NCBI GenBank assembly: GCA_016874755.1
Contig: VGTH01000043.1
Span: forward strand, 1-47,523
Source: Deltaproteobacteria bacterium
GTDB lineage: Bacteria; Desulfobacterota; Binatia; UBA9968
Direction of reading: 5' to 3'
Length of the DNA stretch: 47,523 bases
Shown here: positions 15,256-22,990 of the stretch, piece by piece
Layout: each line of letters opens with the position of its first letter
Numbering within the stretch: the first letter of the stretch is position 1
Notes under the pieces: generated by a model
What the model was told of the DNA's origin: nothing
The model's input: only the letters and a program-made list of their open reading frames with translations
Database searches by the model: none
Made by a program: the position numbers and the translations under genes

Positions 15256-16341
15256 ATGGAACGTAAACTTATCGACGCCGACGGCCACGTGCTCGAGGAC
15301 GAAACTCTCTTAGATTTTCTCGAAGAGCCCTACCGCAGTTGCCGCACCCAGGGCGGCATCATCGGGCCGATCCGCCAAGTTATGGGCAATGTGTTTCCGG
15401 CACTGGACTTCCTGCACTTGGCGACGTTCAAGCGCAGCGAGCGCGCCTTCGGCGGCGGCAAGCGCGTCGGCCCGGAGGAGTGGGTCAACTTCTTGGAAGT
15501 ATCCAAGTTCGAAACCGCATTTCTTTACCCCACCGCCGGCTTGTCCATGGGCAACATCGTCCATCCCGACTGGGCCTGCGTGGTCGCTCGCGCCTATAAC
15601 AATTGGCTGCACGAGCGCTACATGAAGCGCAGCCCCAGATTAAAGGGAATGGCGCTGATCCCGATGCAGGACGTCACCGAAGCGGTCAACGAGCTGCGCC
15701 GAGCGGTAAAAGATCTGGGCATGCCCGGCGCCATGCTGCCGTCGCGCGGCCTGCCCTTCGATCTCGGTCACCGCACCTATTGGCCGGTCTATGCTGAAGC
15801 AGAGAAACTCGGCTGCGCCCTCGCCATCCATGGCGGCTGCCATCACGGCATGGGGCTCGACACGTTTGAAACTTTTGTGCCGATCCATGGATTGGGCCAT
15901 CCGTTGTCTTTGATCATCGCTTTCTCCGGCATGGTTTATCATGGCGTCTTCGATCAGTTTCCCAAACTGCGCCTCGGTTTTCTCGAAGGCGGCGCGGCCT
16001 GGGCGACGTTTTGGATGGACCGCATGGACCGCTCGCACCACTACTTTGGCGAATTAAATCTGCGCGAGCGCTACAAAGGCCCGTCGATGCAAAAGAAGCC
16101 GAGTGACTATGTCAAGCTTCCTAACGTTTACATCGGCTGCGAAGGCGGTGAAGACGGCTTAGACTACCAGGTCAAGCGCAGTGGCAACGGCCACTTTCTG
16201 TTTGCCAGCGACTTCCCGCACGAGATCGGCCCGGAGGACATTCTCCACGAGATCGAAGAGGTCGAAGAGTACGTGGGACTGACGGACGAAGATAAGACAG
16301 CTATCTTGGGCGGCAATGCCCGGCGATTTTACAATATGTGA
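15256..16341 (+). CDS. amidohydrolase family 2 (metal-dependent hydrolase or decarboxylase)
   Basis: A 361-residue TIM-barrel protein of the amidohydrolase-related (ACMSD-like) group. The N-terminal LIDADGHVLED carries the first metal-site motif; AIHGGCHHGMG (about residues 195-205) supplies the second His region; FASDFPHEIGPEDI (about 316) supplies the C-terminal Asp. Relatives hydrolyse or decarboxylate aromatic acids (for example gamma-resorcylate or 5-carboxyvanillate), so a decarboxylation or ring-cleavage product hydrolysis step is likely, but the substrate is unknown. TAGGAGG sits seven bases before the ATG. It is followed by a hairpin repeat and an alpha/beta hydrolase. A second member of this family lies at 45065-46180. 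Confidence 0.85.
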   Translation: MERKLIDADGHVLEDETLLDFLEEPYRSCRTQGGIIGPIRQVMGNVFPALDFLHLATFKRSERAFGGGKRVGPEEWVNFLEVSKFETAFLYPTAGLSMGNIVHPDWACVVARAYNNWLHERYMKRSPRLKGMALIPMQDVTEAVNELRRAVKDLGMPGAMLPSRGLPFDLGHRTYWPVYAEAEKLGCALAIHGGCHHGMGLDTFETFVPIHGLGHPLSLIIAFSGMVYHGVFDQFPKLRLGFLEGGAAWATFWMDRMDRSHHYFGELNLRERYKGPSMQKKPSDYVKLPNVYIGCEGGEDGLDYQVKRSGNGHFLFASDFPHEIGPEDILHEIEEVEEYVGLTDEDKTAILGGNARRFYNM

Positions 16342-16355
16342 GAGATAGACTAACT

Positions 16356-16447
16356 CACCGCGAAGACACGAAGACCGCGAAGGGAAGAAAAGATTTTTCT
16401 GAAAGACGCCTTTTTCCGCACTTCGTGGTCTTCGTGCCTTCGTGGTG
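16356..16447. repeat. CACCACGAAG hairpin repeat, copy 2
   Basis: A 92-base inverted repeat. The left arm is CACCGCGAAGACACGAAG and continues, and the right arm ends CTTCGTGGTG (16438-16447). The unpaired centre differs from copies 1 and 3 while the arms are conserved. It fills the gap between the amidohydrolase stop and the ribosome site of the next gene. Confidence 0.85.
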
Positions 16448-16482
16448 AACGATGTTTTTTCCTTTTAGATAGGAGCACGCTG

Positions 16483-17274
16483 ATGGCACCACACATTCAC
16501 GGCCCGCTTTACTACGAACGCATGGGCCGCACCGGACCGGTGCTCGCGTTTATTCATCCCAACCCAATGGATCAGTCGTGTTGGATTTTTCAGCTGGCGC
16601 ACTTCTCGACCTGGTATCGCTGCATGGCGATCGACGTGCCGGGCTATGGCCGCTCGCCCAAGGCTAGCGCCGGATTGACCATGGACGACATGGCGCAGGC
16701 TTGCTGGGAGGCGATCGATGAAATCGCGCCGGGGGAAAAAGCGATTCTAGTCGGCTGCTCGGTCGGCTCGTCGATTGCGCCGTTCATGTTTCATCAGCGC
16801 CCGGACAAAACCGCGGCGCTGGTCGTCTGCGGCACGGGTTACAACCCGACCAAAGAATTTACTAAAAAGCGCATCGACAATTACACCGCGGAAGGGATCA
16901 ACTACCGCTGGCGCTACACCTTCGAGGACATGAGCGCCGCGTTTCGCACCACGCCGCTGGCGCATTACTTCGCCAACATGTTCACCGAGCGCAACGACAT
17001 GGCTGACGTGGAAACGATCATTCACCAATTCCGCGCGTTGGCGCAGCCCTACCCGGAAGGTCATCACGAGCGCATCGCCTGCCCGATGATTATCTTGACC
17101 GGCAGCGAAGACGGCAGCCACCCGGGCAGCTTCGCGCTGCAGCAGCGCGTGCCCAATTGTGAATTGAAAGTGTTACCGGGAGCGGGCCACGCCTGTCAGC
17201 TCGAGCAGCCGTGGCTGTTCAATCGATTCATGATCGAGTTTCTGACCAGGCATGGGTTGTTCCCGGGAAAATGA
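16483..17274 (+). CDS. alpha/beta-fold hydrolase
   Basis: A 263-residue soluble hydrolase. The nucleophile elbow is GCSVGSS (Ser93), the probable acid is in TGSEDGSHPG (about residue 207) and the His is in GAGHACQLEQP (about residue 235). The oxyanion region resembles FIHPNPMDQSCW near residue 23. The family covers esterases, C-C bond hydrolases and haloalkane-type enzymes. The position behind an amidohydrolase and an HpaB-like monooxygenase makes hydrolysis of a ring-cleavage product or ester plausible. ATAGGAGC precedes the ATG. Confidence 0.85.
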   Translation: MAPHIHGPLYYERMGRTGPVLAFIHPNPMDQSCWIFQLAHFSTWYRCMAIDVPGYGRSPKASAGLTMDDMAQACWEAIDEIAPGEKAILVGCSVGSSIAPFMFHQRPDKTAALVVCGTGYNPTKEFTKKRIDNYTAEGINYRWRYTFEDMSAAFRTTPLAHYFANMFTERNDMADVETIIHQFRALAQPYPEGHHERIACPMIILTGSEDGSHPGSFALQQRVPNCELKVLPGAGHACQLEQPWLFNRFMIEFLTRHGLFPGK

Positions 17275-17317
17275 AGAAGGGCCGCTAGTTCTTGACGGCA
17301 CGCTATGAATTGCCATC

Positions 17318-17713
17318 ATGGCCTCTATCCAAGTCCTCAGCGAGCCCATCGAGTTTCATTGCGATCACCGTGGTTTGGTTTTTGAGCCATTGCTAGCCGG
17401 CCAATTCGACGCGCAACGCAACCTCCACGTTGTACTGACGGCACCCGGCCATGTGCGAGGCAACCATTACCATCGGCAAGGCACCGAGGTACTTGCAGTC
17501 GTTGGCTCCTGGCTGATTCGCTATCGAGAAAACAACGCTATTAGAGAACTCACCCTCGGCGAGAAACAAGCCATGCGTATGACAATCCCGCCGGGGATTG
17601 CGCATGCATTCAAATACATCGGAACCGGTTCAGGACTTCTTGTCGCCTTTACCGACTTGGACCGCGATGCGGCGTTGGCTGACGTGGAGAAGGACGTACT
17701 GATCGCCCCGTGA
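17318..17713 (+). CDS. cupin-fold protein (WxcM/FdtA or CapF C-terminal-like)
   Basis: A 131-residue single-domain cupin. The first cupin motif region is GHVRGNHYHRQGTEVLAVVG (about residues 45-65, with two His and one Glu as potential metal ligands), and the second is IPPGIAHAFKYIG (about 90-103, with His). The pattern resembles sugar-nucleotide ketoisomerases (FdtA) and the cupin half of CapF, but no sugar gene is nearby, so this may be a small-molecule isomerase or binding protein. The start ATG at 17318 lacks a strong ribosome site. It lies between the alpha/beta hydrolase and the FAD dehydrogenase. Confidence 0.7.
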   Translation: MASIQVLSEPIEFHCDHRGLVFEPLLAGQFDAQRNLHVVLTAPGHVRGNHYHRQGTEVLAVVGSWLIRYRENNAIRELTLGEKQAMRMTIPPGIAHAFKYIGTGSGLLVAFTDLDRDAALADVEKDVLIAP

Positions 17714-17782
17714 TTTTCTCTTGTAATTTTTCACTGCCGGTTATAAGCGATTGCTAATCTCATTATCGACGGAGGACAACCG

Positions 17783-19498
17783 ATGGCACAGGTACAGAAT
17801 TGGGATTACGAAGCCGACGTCGTGGTGATCGGTGCTGGCGCGGCCGGGCTGCCCGCGGCGATCAAAGCGGCCGACGGCGGCGCCACGGTCATTGTCGTCG
17901 AGGCGAATTACGACGTTGGCGGCCATGCGATTGTCAGCGGCGGCAACGTGCCGCTCGGCGGCGGCACCAGCGCGCAGAAGAAATACGGCATCAAAGACTC
18001 GCCTGATATTGTTTTTTCCGACTTGACCGACTGGACGGTCCTGGAGAACAACGGCTGGCCCAACTACCGCTACAACGACCGCGAGGTGATGCGCGCCTTT
18101 GCCGACCACTGCGCGCCGACGTTTGAATTTCTTTTAGAGAATGGCGTGAAGTTCAAAGAAATCGCGCCCGACAACCAGGGCGGCCACTGTTTGGGCAACA
18201 CCGCGCCACGCGAGAACCACGCGTTTTGGACCAAGGGAGCGGGCCCGGAAAGCCCCAACGCGCGGCCAGGCACCGGCGTGATCAGGCCGTTGGAAGATAG
18301 CGCGCGCAAGAAAGGTGTGCGTTTCTTGCTCAACCATCAGATGACCGGCTTCGTGCGCGAAGGGCAGAAATCCGGCCGCGTGATCGGCGTGACCGCCGAG
18401 TACAGGCCGCGCATCATGCCCGGCCAGTCGACGCCGCTGAAAAGCTTTCGCTCCGACGGCAACATCGACGATACCAAACCGTCGTGCAGCGTGCGCGCCC
18501 GCAAAGCGGTCATCGTTGCCACCGGCGGCATGACCAGCGACGTCAACTTCCGGCGCATGTTCGATCCGCGCTTGACTGAGGTCTTGACCGTCGCCGGCGA
18601 GCCCTACAGCTATCAAGACGCCAGCGGCGAGCGCGCCGCCATGGACATCGGCGCGGCGCTGTGGGGACTGGTCAACCAGACCCTGGAGGTTGGCGACCAG
18701 ATTCGCACCCAACGGGTGCTCGGCACCAAGTGGAACTATATGAACTGGGAGCTGGAGTCGCCGATTTTTCCGCTGGTGAAAGCGGTCGGCCTGACCCTCA
18801 AAGATTGGCAGAACGTGATTCTCGTCAACCAGGTTGGCAAGCGTTTTTACGACGAGACCAAGGGTGACTATCCGCACGGCAATGTCGCCGGCGACATCGA
18901 TCCTTATACGCACAATGACTTTCGCAATCACGACAAGATTCACTTCCATCCCAACCACTACAACTTCTTTAACGCTGCGGTGGCGATGAACGAATATTCC
19001 GAAGCGCCGGAGTATTCCGCCGGGCCGATCTGGGCAATCTTCGACGCCGATGCGGTGGCGCGCAACAAATGGATCGTCGAGCCGCCCCACGTCGACCCGG
19101 ACGGCTATTTTTTCAGCGCCAATACCATTCGCGAATTGGCCGGCAAGATCAAAAGCGAGTTTCAAGCCAAACCGATGAAAGGCGAAGTGCTCGAAGCAAC
19201 GGTGGCGCGCTACAATTCATTCGTCGACAAGGGCGTCGACGAAGACTTCAGTAAGCCAACGCCGAAATACAAAATCGAAAAGGCGCCCTTCTATGCCGCC
19301 TGGGGCACGCCCAACGTGCACGACACCCGCGCGGGCTTGCGCATCAACGGCAACTGCCAAGTCCTCGACATGGACGGCAAATTGATTGCCGGCCTGTACT
19401 GCGCCGGCGAAAGCGCAGGCGGCTTCAACCAGCACGGCTTGGGCCGCTGCACGACGCAAGGATTTATTTCCGGGATGAGCGCGGCGAAGGAAAAATAA
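17783..19498 (+). CDS. FAD-dependent oxidoreductase, KstD/fumarate reductase flavoprotein type
   Basis: A 571-residue flavoprotein. The N-terminal dinucleotide-binding motif VVVIGAGAAGLPAAIKA (about residues 14-30) and the following acid (VVVEANYDVGG) bind FAD. A second FAD segment, CAGESAGGFNQHGLGRC, lies near the C-terminus (about 540-556). The middle holds the catalytic cap domain. The arrangement fits the group that includes 3-ketosteroid dehydrogenases, urocanate reductase and flavocytochrome c; there is no heme motif and no signal peptide. It probably dehydrogenates or reduces an unsaturated acid or ketone, with the substrate unknown. GGAGGA precedes the ATG at 17783. Confidence 0.85.
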   Translation: MAQVQNWDYEADVVVIGAGAAGLPAAIKAADGGATVIVVEANYDVGGHAIVSGGNVPLGGGTSAQKKYGIKDSPDIVFSDLTDWTVLENNGWPNYRYNDREVMRAFADHCAPTFEFLLENGVKFKEIAPDNQGGHCLGNTAPRENHAFWTKGAGPESPNARPGTGVIRPLEDSARKKGVRFLLNHQMTGFVREGQKSGRVIGVTAEYRPRIMPGQSTPLKSFRSDGNIDDTKPSCSVRARKAVIVATGGMTSDVNFRRMFDPRLTEVLTVAGEPYSYQDASGERAAMDIGAALWGLVNQTLEVGDQIRTQRVLGTKWNYMNWELESPIFPLVKAVGLTLKDWQNVILVNQVGKRFYDETKGDYPHGNVAGDIDPYTHNDFRNHDKIHFHPNHYNFFNAAVAMNEYSEAPEYSAGPIWAIFDADAVARNKWIVEPPHVDPDGYFFSANTIRELAGKIKSEFQAKPMKGEVLEATVARYNSFVDKGVDEDFSKPTPKYKIEKAPFYAAWGTPNVHDTRAGLRINGNCQVLDMDGKLIAGLYCAGESAGGFNQHGLGRCTTQGFISGMSAAKEK

Positions 19499-19550
19499 GC
19501 TGGCCAGCGCTCGTTCAAGCGGTTCATCCTTCCCTCGATATACGTTACAC

Positions 19551-19602
19551 GCTACTTGGGACGGTCGGAAAAAATACCGTTTCCCCGTCCGCCCCGAGTA
19601 GC
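19551..19602. repeat. imperfect hairpin repeat
   Basis: GCTACTTGGGACGGTCGG (19551-19568) pairs with CCGTCCGCCCCGAGTAGC (19585-19602), with a few mismatches. Flanking 'CGTTACACGC' and 'GCGAATAGCG' extend the resemblance to word-like repeats. The rest of the 19499-19665 gap holds nothing recognisable. Confidence 0.6.
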
Positions 19603-19665
19603 GAATAGCGAGGAAGTAAGCCCGCAGGGCTGGATCAGGGGCGCTCAGTCAAAATCCTACCGCCC

Positions 19666-20139
19666 ATGACCTCTGTACCCAGCGAAGAAAATTCTTATCA
19701 ACGGGACCACGCTCTGCGCATGCTTGCGAGCTATGCTCATTGGACCGGCAAACACCTAATCGAGCCTGAGCTGCCGCCGAGCGAACGAGCGCGGCGGCTC
19801 TTCGAAGCGCCCTTCGCAGCCCTATCCCACAATACTGCCGCCGATCCGATCTTGAACTATGCGAATCGTACCGGGTTACAGCTTTTCGAGCCTTCCTGGG
19901 CGGAACTCATGCAAACGCCGTCGCGCCAGACTGCTGAGCCCATGCATCGCGAAGAGCGGGCGCGCCTGCTCGATGCCGTTACCAAGCGGGGCTTCATCGA
20001 CGACTACCGCGGCATTCGTATTTCCAAAACCGGCCGCAGGTTTCTCATCGAGCGAGCGACGGTGTGGAATCTCCTCGATGAAAACGGCGCCCCGTATGGT
20101 CAGGCAGCGACTTTCAGTCAGTGGCACTATCTCGAATGA
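19666..20139 (+). CDS. MEKHLA-domain protein
   Basis: A 157-residue protein made almost entirely of one MEKHLA domain, a PAS-like fold. Signature parts: NYANRTGLQLFEPSWAEL (about residues 65-82), the TPSRQTAEP segment, RLLDAVTKRGFIDDYRGIRI and the C-terminal ATVWNLLDENGAPYGQAATF. In plants and some bacteria the domain is thought to bind a small ligand or sense light or redox state; its bacterial role is not established. It stands alone, without an output domain, so it may act as a separate sensor subunit. ATG at 19666; no strong ribosome site. Confidence 0.8.
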   Translation: MTSVPSEENSYQRDHALRMLASYAHWTGKHLIEPELPPSERARRLFEAPFAALSHNTAADPILNYANRTGLQLFEPSWAELMQTPSRQTAEPMHREERARLLDAVTKRGFIDDYRGIRISKTGRRFLIERATVWNLLDENGAPYGQAATFSQWHYLE

Positions 20140-20166
20140 CAATGAGGCAAACACAGGGAGGACGCG

Positions 20167-20295
20167 ATGATGGCAAAGGCTCTAACTCTAATCCTGCTCC
20201 TCCTCCGCGCCGAGGAAATAGCCAAAGCGCAAGCCGCGCGATGCAAAGATTCTCATAACGCATTTCACCGAATCTGTTGGCCGACAATTGTTTAA
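20167..20295 (+). pseudogene. possible 5' remnant of a secreted-protein gene
   Basis: A short frame of 42 codons starts ATGATG with GGGAGG four to ten bases upstream and encodes a signal-peptide-like start (MMAKALTLILLLL), then degrades into an unremarkable tail and stops at 20293-20295. The good ribosome site on such a short frame suggests the beginning of a lost binding-protein or lipoprotein gene. It could also be a genuine small peptide or chance. Confidence 0.3.
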
Positions 20296-20340
20296 TATCG
20301 GCGACTCATGTACTGCTGCTAAAAACGCCTGCGGCGATGC

Positions 20341-21657
20341 TTGATTTTTATTCGCCATGCCATCGATAACGTGATCCCCAAACTTTCAGAACTATTCTAT
20401 GGTTGGCGCATGGTCGGACTATCGGCCGCCATGCGCGTGCTTGGCGCCGGTCTACACAGTTTCGGCTTTACGATCTTTTTCCTGCCGTTAAGCCAAGATC
20501 TCCACCTGAGCCGCACCGCGACTTCCTTCGCGTTCTCCCTCGCGCGCGCTGAGGGTGCCATCGAAGGGCCCCTTGTCGGGCACATTCTCGACCGCTACGG
20601 CCCGCGACCGGTGATGTTCGCGGCCATATTACTGATGGGGTTTGGTTACCTGCTACTTTCTACCGTCGACGGTTACGCGATGTTCCTCGTCGTGTATCTC
20701 GGCATGATCTCGATCGCCCACTCCGGTGGCTTCATGCACGCGCCGATCGTATTGGTCAATAGTTGGTTTATTCGCCAGCGCGCCCGCGCGATTACGCTCA
20801 ACAGCGCGGCTTTCAGTCTGGGCGGAGTTTTGATCGCGCCGATTCTTAGCGTGATTGTCTTGTCCTGGGGTTGGCGCATTGGCGCCGCCTTTGCCGGCGT
20901 GATGTTCTTGCTGATCGGCCTTCCGATATGCATGGCGATTCGCCGCTCGCCGGAGAGCATGGGGCTTTTGCCCGACGGCGATCCGCCGCAACCTTCACAA
21001 GCAGAGTCGCAGCGCACAGGAGCAGCTCGGACACCAGCCAAAGAAGTGAACGTTACGGCCAGCGATGCGTTTCGCTCGTTTACTTTTTGGACTTTGGTAT
21101 TCGGCAACGCGATCCGCAACATGGCCTACCACGGCATCTCGACGCATTTTGTGCCGATCATGGTCTGGAAAGGCATGACGCAGGCTCAAGCGGCGTTCTT
21201 GCTCAGCTCTTTCGCGCTACTCGGCTTTATCAGCACCTTGGCGTTCGGCTGGTTTGCCGACCGCATGAACAAACCGCGGCTGGTATCGACGATCCTGTTC
21301 ATCGCTGCCGCCGGCATGTTGCTGCCGCTGTTTGGCAATTCAATCTGGATACTCTGGCTCTTCACACTCCTGTTTACCTGTGTCGAAGCGACCTATGCCG
21401 TCGGCTGGGCGGTGGTCGGTGACTTCTTCGGTCGCACCCACTTCGCCAAGATCCGCGGCTACATGAGTTTCTTTTACATGTGGGGTGGCGTCGTCGGGCC
21501 GGTGATCGCCGGCGCCATTTGGGACCGCTGGCAAACCTACGAGCCGCTGCTCTGGGGCTTGATCGTCTTGTTTACCATCGCCGGCATCACCTTTGGCATG
21601 CTGAGCAAGAAATGGGCAGCATTGCGAGCGCCATCGAAGAGCCCGCCGGGAGAATAA
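20341..21657 (+). CDS. MFS transporter, MCT/oxalate-formate antiporter-like
   Basis: A 438-residue, 12-helix transporter. The opening FYGWRMVGLSAAMRVLGAGLH and the motif HILDRYGPRPVMF (loop 2-3, about residue 80) fit the monocarboxylate/OFA group of the MFS. The central cytoplasmic loop is about residues 205-240 (rich in Ala, Pro, Ser), followed by a second six-helix half with GWFADRMNKPRLV. It likely carries an organic anion, fitting the catabolic surroundings. The start is probably the TTG at 20341; an internal GTG at 20371 is possible. The C-terminal codons overlap an antisense binding-protein fragment, so the natural C-terminus may have been altered. Confidence 0.8.
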   Translation: MIFIRHAIDNVIPKLSELFYGWRMVGLSAAMRVLGAGLHSFGFTIFFLPLSQDLHLSRTATSFAFSLARAEGAIEGPLVGHILDRYGPRPVMFAAILLMGFGYLLLSTVDGYAMFLVVYLGMISIAHSGGFMHAPIVLVNSWFIRQRARAITLNSAAFSLGGVLIAPILSVIVLSWGWRIGAAFAGVMFLLIGLPICMAIRRSPESMGLLPDGDPPQPSQAESQRTGAARTPAKEVNVTASDAFRSFTFWTLVFGNAIRNMAYHGISTHFVPIMVWKGMTQAQAAFLLSSFALLGFISTLAFGWFADRMNKPRLVSTILFIAAAGMLLPLFGNSIWILWLFTLLFTCVEATYAVGWAVVGDFFGRTHFAKIRGYMSFFYMWGGVVGPVIAGAIWDRWQTYEPLLWGLIVLFTIAGITFGMLSKKWAALRAPSKSPPGE

Positions 21658-21698
21658 GCCGTGATGAAGCGTAGCTGCTTGCCGCGGTAGAAGTCAGC
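21633..21698 (-). pseudogene. fragment of a Bug/TctC binding-protein gene
   Basis: On the minus strand about 22 codons read ADFYRGKQLRFITAYSPGG and then LFD. This is the conserved start of mature Bug-family proteins; compare DFYRGKTIRFVVAFSPGG in the intact gene at 13934. Nothing recognisable continues in either direction. The 3' side is antisense to the end of the MFS gene, whose last codons (KSPPGE and stop) come from this fragment. It is the footprint of a deletion or rearrangement that joined the two genes tail to tail. Confidence 0.65.
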
Positions 21699-21857
21699 CA
21701 CCGAAGATGGCGGCGAGGGCTGGCGGTCAAGCGAATGGCTCCACGACAACCGCGAGGAAGCAGTCAAGTTTCCGGCCCAATTACAAAACTTGACCGCAAG
21801 TTTGACATGACGGGGATTTTCTGGCTCTTTTCAAATTTTGCGAAGGGAGCCATCGCC

Positions 21858-22970
21858 ATGCAAGCATCATCGATCAAGGTAGGAGTCATTACCGACCAGA
21901 CGGGCCCACTCTCATTTATGGGCATCGCCAACGCCAATGTGGCCAAGATGGTCATTGACGACATCAACGCCAAGGGCGGCTTATTGGGGCGACACGTAGA
22001 GCTGTGCCTTGAGGACGGTGCGACTACGGACAGTGTCGCGGCGGCCAAAGCCACTAAGCTCGTCGAGCGCGACCACGTGGACGTGATCTTCGGCGGCATC
22101 TATAGCTCCACGCGATAGGCGATCAAGGGACCGGCTGTCACAGACGGTAAGAAGCTCTACCTCTATCCGGAGCAGTATGAGGGGCAGGAGTGCCACCCGT
22201 TGATTTTCTGTACCGGCCCCGTGCCGGCGCAGCAGCTTGAGCCGCTGATTCCTTGGCTGATGCAGCAAACCGGCGCGAAGAAATTCTACTTGCCGTCGGC
22301 GGATTATATCTGGCCGCACACGATGAACCGGAGAGTGCTTGAGCTAGTCACGGCAAATGGCGGCGCCATCGTCGGAGAGGAATATTTTCCTCTCGATCAC
22401 GCCAATTATGCCAAGACAGTGGACAAGATTACCTCCACCGGCGCCGAGGTCGTTTTCAATACCATCGTCCCGCCCGGGCTCACGCCGTTCCTAGAGCAGC
22501 TTTACAACTCCGGCTTCGCGCGGCGCGGCGGCAAGATCGTTTGCACTTACTTCGACGAGAACTTTCTCAATTTGGTGCCGGCTGATCATGTCGAAGGACT
22601 CTACAGCTGCCTCGACTACTACCAGGAAATCAGCGATCCCTTCAGTAAGGAACTGCTCGACCGTTACAACAAACTGTATTCCGGCAGCGCCAAATTTACC
22701 GCCGGCAGCGCGTGCTCGGGCATGTACCGTGCGTTGAGGCTTTGGGAAGCCGCCGTGAAAGAGGCCGGTTCGCTCAAGCAAGAAGACGTCATCAAGGCGC
22801 TAGACCATGCAAGGATTGCCGAGGGGCCGGGCGGTCCGGCTGAAATGGTGCCGGGGCAGCATCACGTGCGCATGAACATGTACATCGCCCAGGCGCAGAA
22901 CAGCCATTTCAAGGTCGTCAAAAGCTTGGGAATGGTCGACCCCAAGGAATGCATGCAGGGCGTAAAGTAA
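21858..22970 (+). pseudogene. branched-chain/amide-type substrate-binding protein gene broken by one TAG
   Basis: One continuous frame encodes a 370-residue type I periplasmic-binding-fold protein (AmiC/UrtA/LivK-like) but is interrupted by TAG at 22116-22118. The first part (MQASSIKVGVITDQTGPLSF, then VIDDINAKGGLLGR and VEDHVD-like strands) ends at IYSSTR. The same frame continues directly with AIKGPAVTDGKKLYLYPEQ to the normal end at 22970. A CAG-to-TAG change fits the expected Gln in 'SSTRQAI'. The ATG at 21858 has GAAGGGAGC upstream and encodes no signal peptide, so the ancestor may have been cytoplasmic, like AmiC. No permease genes flank it. Amber readthrough or a sequencing error are alternatives. 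Confidence 0.8.
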
Positions 22971-22990
22971 GCGGCTGCAGCTTTCCTCGT

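Noticed and set aside
18134-19165. Long open frame on the minus strand (343 codons)
   Set aside because: It is fully antisense to the FAD dehydrogenase, has no family pattern or ribosome site, and reflects the codon bias of that gene.
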